A stretch of 14,608 nt of DNA from Campylobacterota bacterium (lineage in GTDB: Bacteria > Campylobacterota > Campylobacteria > Campylobacterales > Sulfurovaceae): positions 1 through 14,608 of the forward strand of contig JAHZJZ010000221.1 in the NCBI GenBank assembly GCA_022600655.1. Reading direction: 5' to 3'. This document shows, piece by piece, positions 13,547-14,608 of the stretch. The notes under the pieces are model-generated. The model was not told where the DNA came from. It saw only the letters and a list, made by a program, of their open reading frames with translations, and did no database searches. Made by a program: the position numbers and the translations under genes. How positions within the stretch are numbered: the stretch's first letter is position 1; each line of letters begins with the position of its first letter.

Positions 13547-14245
13547 ATGGGTCAAAAAGTAAATCCTATTGGTCTGAGACTTGGAATCAATAGAAACTGG
13601 GAATCAAGATGGTTTCCTAAAAAAGAGAGAACAGCTGAGTTTATTGCTGAAGATTATCAACTAAGAAAATTCTTGAAAAAAGAGCTTTTCTACGCGGGTG
13701 TATCTAATCTTATTATTGAGAGAACAGCTAAGAAAATCAGAGTTACTATTGTTACAGCAAGACCTGGTATTATCATCGGTAAAAAAGGTGCAGATATCAC
13801 TAAGCTTAAAGAGACTCTAACTAAAAAGTTTGGTAAAGAGATTGCTCTTAACATTAAAGAAGAGAAAAAAGCTCAAGCTTCAGCTCAATTGGCTGCTGAA
13901 AATGTAGCAACTCAACTTGAGAGACGTGTTGCATTTAGAAGAGCGATGAAAACAGTTATTAAAGGTGCATTGAAGTCAGGAGCAAAAGGAATTAAAGTTG
14001 CTGTTGCTGGTAGACTTGGTGGTGCGGAGATGGCTAGAACTGAGTGGTACTTAGAGGGAAGAGTTCCTTTGCATACACTAAGAGCTAAAATCGATTACGG
14101 TTTTGCAGAAGCACACACTACTTATGGAATCATTGGTATTAAAGTTTGGATCTTCAAAGGTGAAGTTCTTGCTAAAGGTATCCAAGCTGAGCCAAAAGAA
14201 GAGAAAAAAGGTGGTCGAAAGCCATCAAGAAGAAGAGGTGAATAG
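13547..14245 (+). CDS. rpsC: 30S ribosomal protein S3
   Basis: The 232-residue product has the usual S3 layout. The N-terminal MGQKVNPIGLRLGI is followed by a type II KH domain with GIIIGKKG (74-81, GxxG = GKKG 78-81), then the C-terminal domain with GRLGGAEMARTEWYLEGRVP. S3 forms part of the mRNA entry channel and its helicase activity. The basic, low-complexity tail (KEEKKGGRKPSRRRGE) is common in S3. It starts one base after the rplV stop, with GGAGG (13535-13539) as ribosome binding site. Confidence 0.98.
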   Translation: MGQKVNPIGLRLGINRNWESRWFPKKERTAEFIAEDYQLRKFLKKELFYAGVSNLIIERTAKKIRVTIVTARPGIIIGKKGADITKLKETLTKKFGKEIALNIKEEKKAQASAQLAAENVATQLERRVAFRRAMKTVIKGALKSGAKGIKVAVAGRLGGAEMARTEWYLEGRVPLHTLRAKIDYGFAEAHTTYGIIGIKVWIFKGEVLAKGIQAEPKEEKKGGRKPSRRRGE

Positions 14246-14247
14246 TC

Positions 14248-14608
14248 ATGTTAATGCCTAAAAGAACAAAATTTAGAAAAGTAATGAAGGGCCGAAACAG
14301 AGGTAAGTCATTTAGAGGTAACAAAATCGAGTTTGGTGAGTTTGCCCTTAAAGCAACATCAGCTGGTAGAATTAACTCTAGACAAATCGAAGCAGCCAGA
14401 ATTACTATGACTAGAAATATGAAAAGACAAGGTAAGTCTTGGATTAGAATCTTCCCAGATAAGCCTTTAACAAGAAAGCCTCTTGAGACCAGAATGGGTA
14501 AAGGTAAAGGTGGAGTTGAAGAGTGGGTAATGAACATTAAGCCTGGTAGAATCATCTTTGAAGTTGCTGGTGTTCCTGAAGAGGTAGCACGTGAAGCACT
14601 TACTTTGG
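14248..14608 (+). CDS. rplP: 50S ribosomal protein L16 (partial, cut by the window end)
   Basis: About 120 codons are present of a protein normally near 137-141 residues; the 3' end lies beyond the window. The start MLMPKRTKFRK is the standard L16 N-terminus (the second ATG at 14254 is the less likely start). The text continues with GKSFRGNKIEFGEFALKA, RQIEAARITMTR and IRIFPDKPLTRKPLETRMG, all L16 signatures. L16 organises the A-site of the 50S subunit. It starts 2 bases after rpsC. The next genes in this operon type would be rpmC and rpsQ. Confidence 0.97.
   Translation, partial: MLMPKRTKFRKVMKGRNRGKSFRGNKIEFGEFALKATSAGRINSRQIEAARITMTRNMKRQGKSWIRIFPDKPLTRKPLETRMGKGKGGVEEWVMNIKPGRIIFEVAGVPEEVAREALTL

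Noticed and set aside
14172..14555. 127-residue minus-strand reading frame opposite rpsC/rplP
   Set aside because: It is antisense to ribosomal protein genes; its hydrophobic composition arises from complementing basic codons.

Overview
The window is AT-rich bacterial DNA that most likely comes from the phylum Campylobacterota (a Sulfurovum/Sulfurimonas-type organism). I infer this from the style of the proteins, from promoters with a good -10 box and no clear -35, from the SRP RNA sequence and from an S10 ribosomal operon in standard order. The genus is a guess. I see no CRISPR array, no complete insertion sequence and no origin.

Region 1 (1-2920) is accessory. It holds a P-loop ATPase with a C-terminal nuclease-like domain, whose promoter lies inside an inverted repeat. 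Directly after its stop codon comes what looks like the left end of an IS3-family element (about 1559-1688). The first 15 codons of that element's transposase orfA run in frame into a DUF4349-type lipoprotein, so the lipoprotein appears to use the IS promoter, ribosome binding site and start codon. A cold-shock-domain/DUF1294 membrane protein follows 7 bases downstream.

Region 2 (2921-3448) is a non-coding RNA island. It has tRNA-Ser(GGA) on the minus strand and the small SRP RNA (ffs) on the plus strand, transcribed divergently.

Region 3 (3449-6204) is a convergent pair that shares a CTAG for both stop codons. One gene encodes a secreted protein made of four tandem PilJ/NarX-like sensor modules with no membrane anchor and no output domain. 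The other encodes an atypical P-loop ATPase with a winged-helix-like region.

Region 4 (6326-10033) starts with an overlapping CHAD (polyphosphate-binding) and Na+/phosphate symporter-PhoU gene pair, probably a phosphate-handling unit. A VapBC-like toxin-antitoxin pair with its own strong promoter follows, then an exported Hsp20-like protein.

Region 5 (10034-14608) opens with two terminator-like hairpins and a promoter with a leader of about 65 bases. The conserved ribosomal operon follows: rpsJ-rplC-rplD-rplW-rplB-rpsS-rplV-rpsC-rplP, the last cut by the window edge. Gaps inside the operon are 0-12 bases, as in a single transcript.

The most unusual items are the lipoprotein start captured from an IS element, the anchorless four-module PilJ protein, the CHAD/phosphate-transporter coupling and the exported Hsp20-like protein. 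None amounts to a clearly new multi-gene system on sequence alone.
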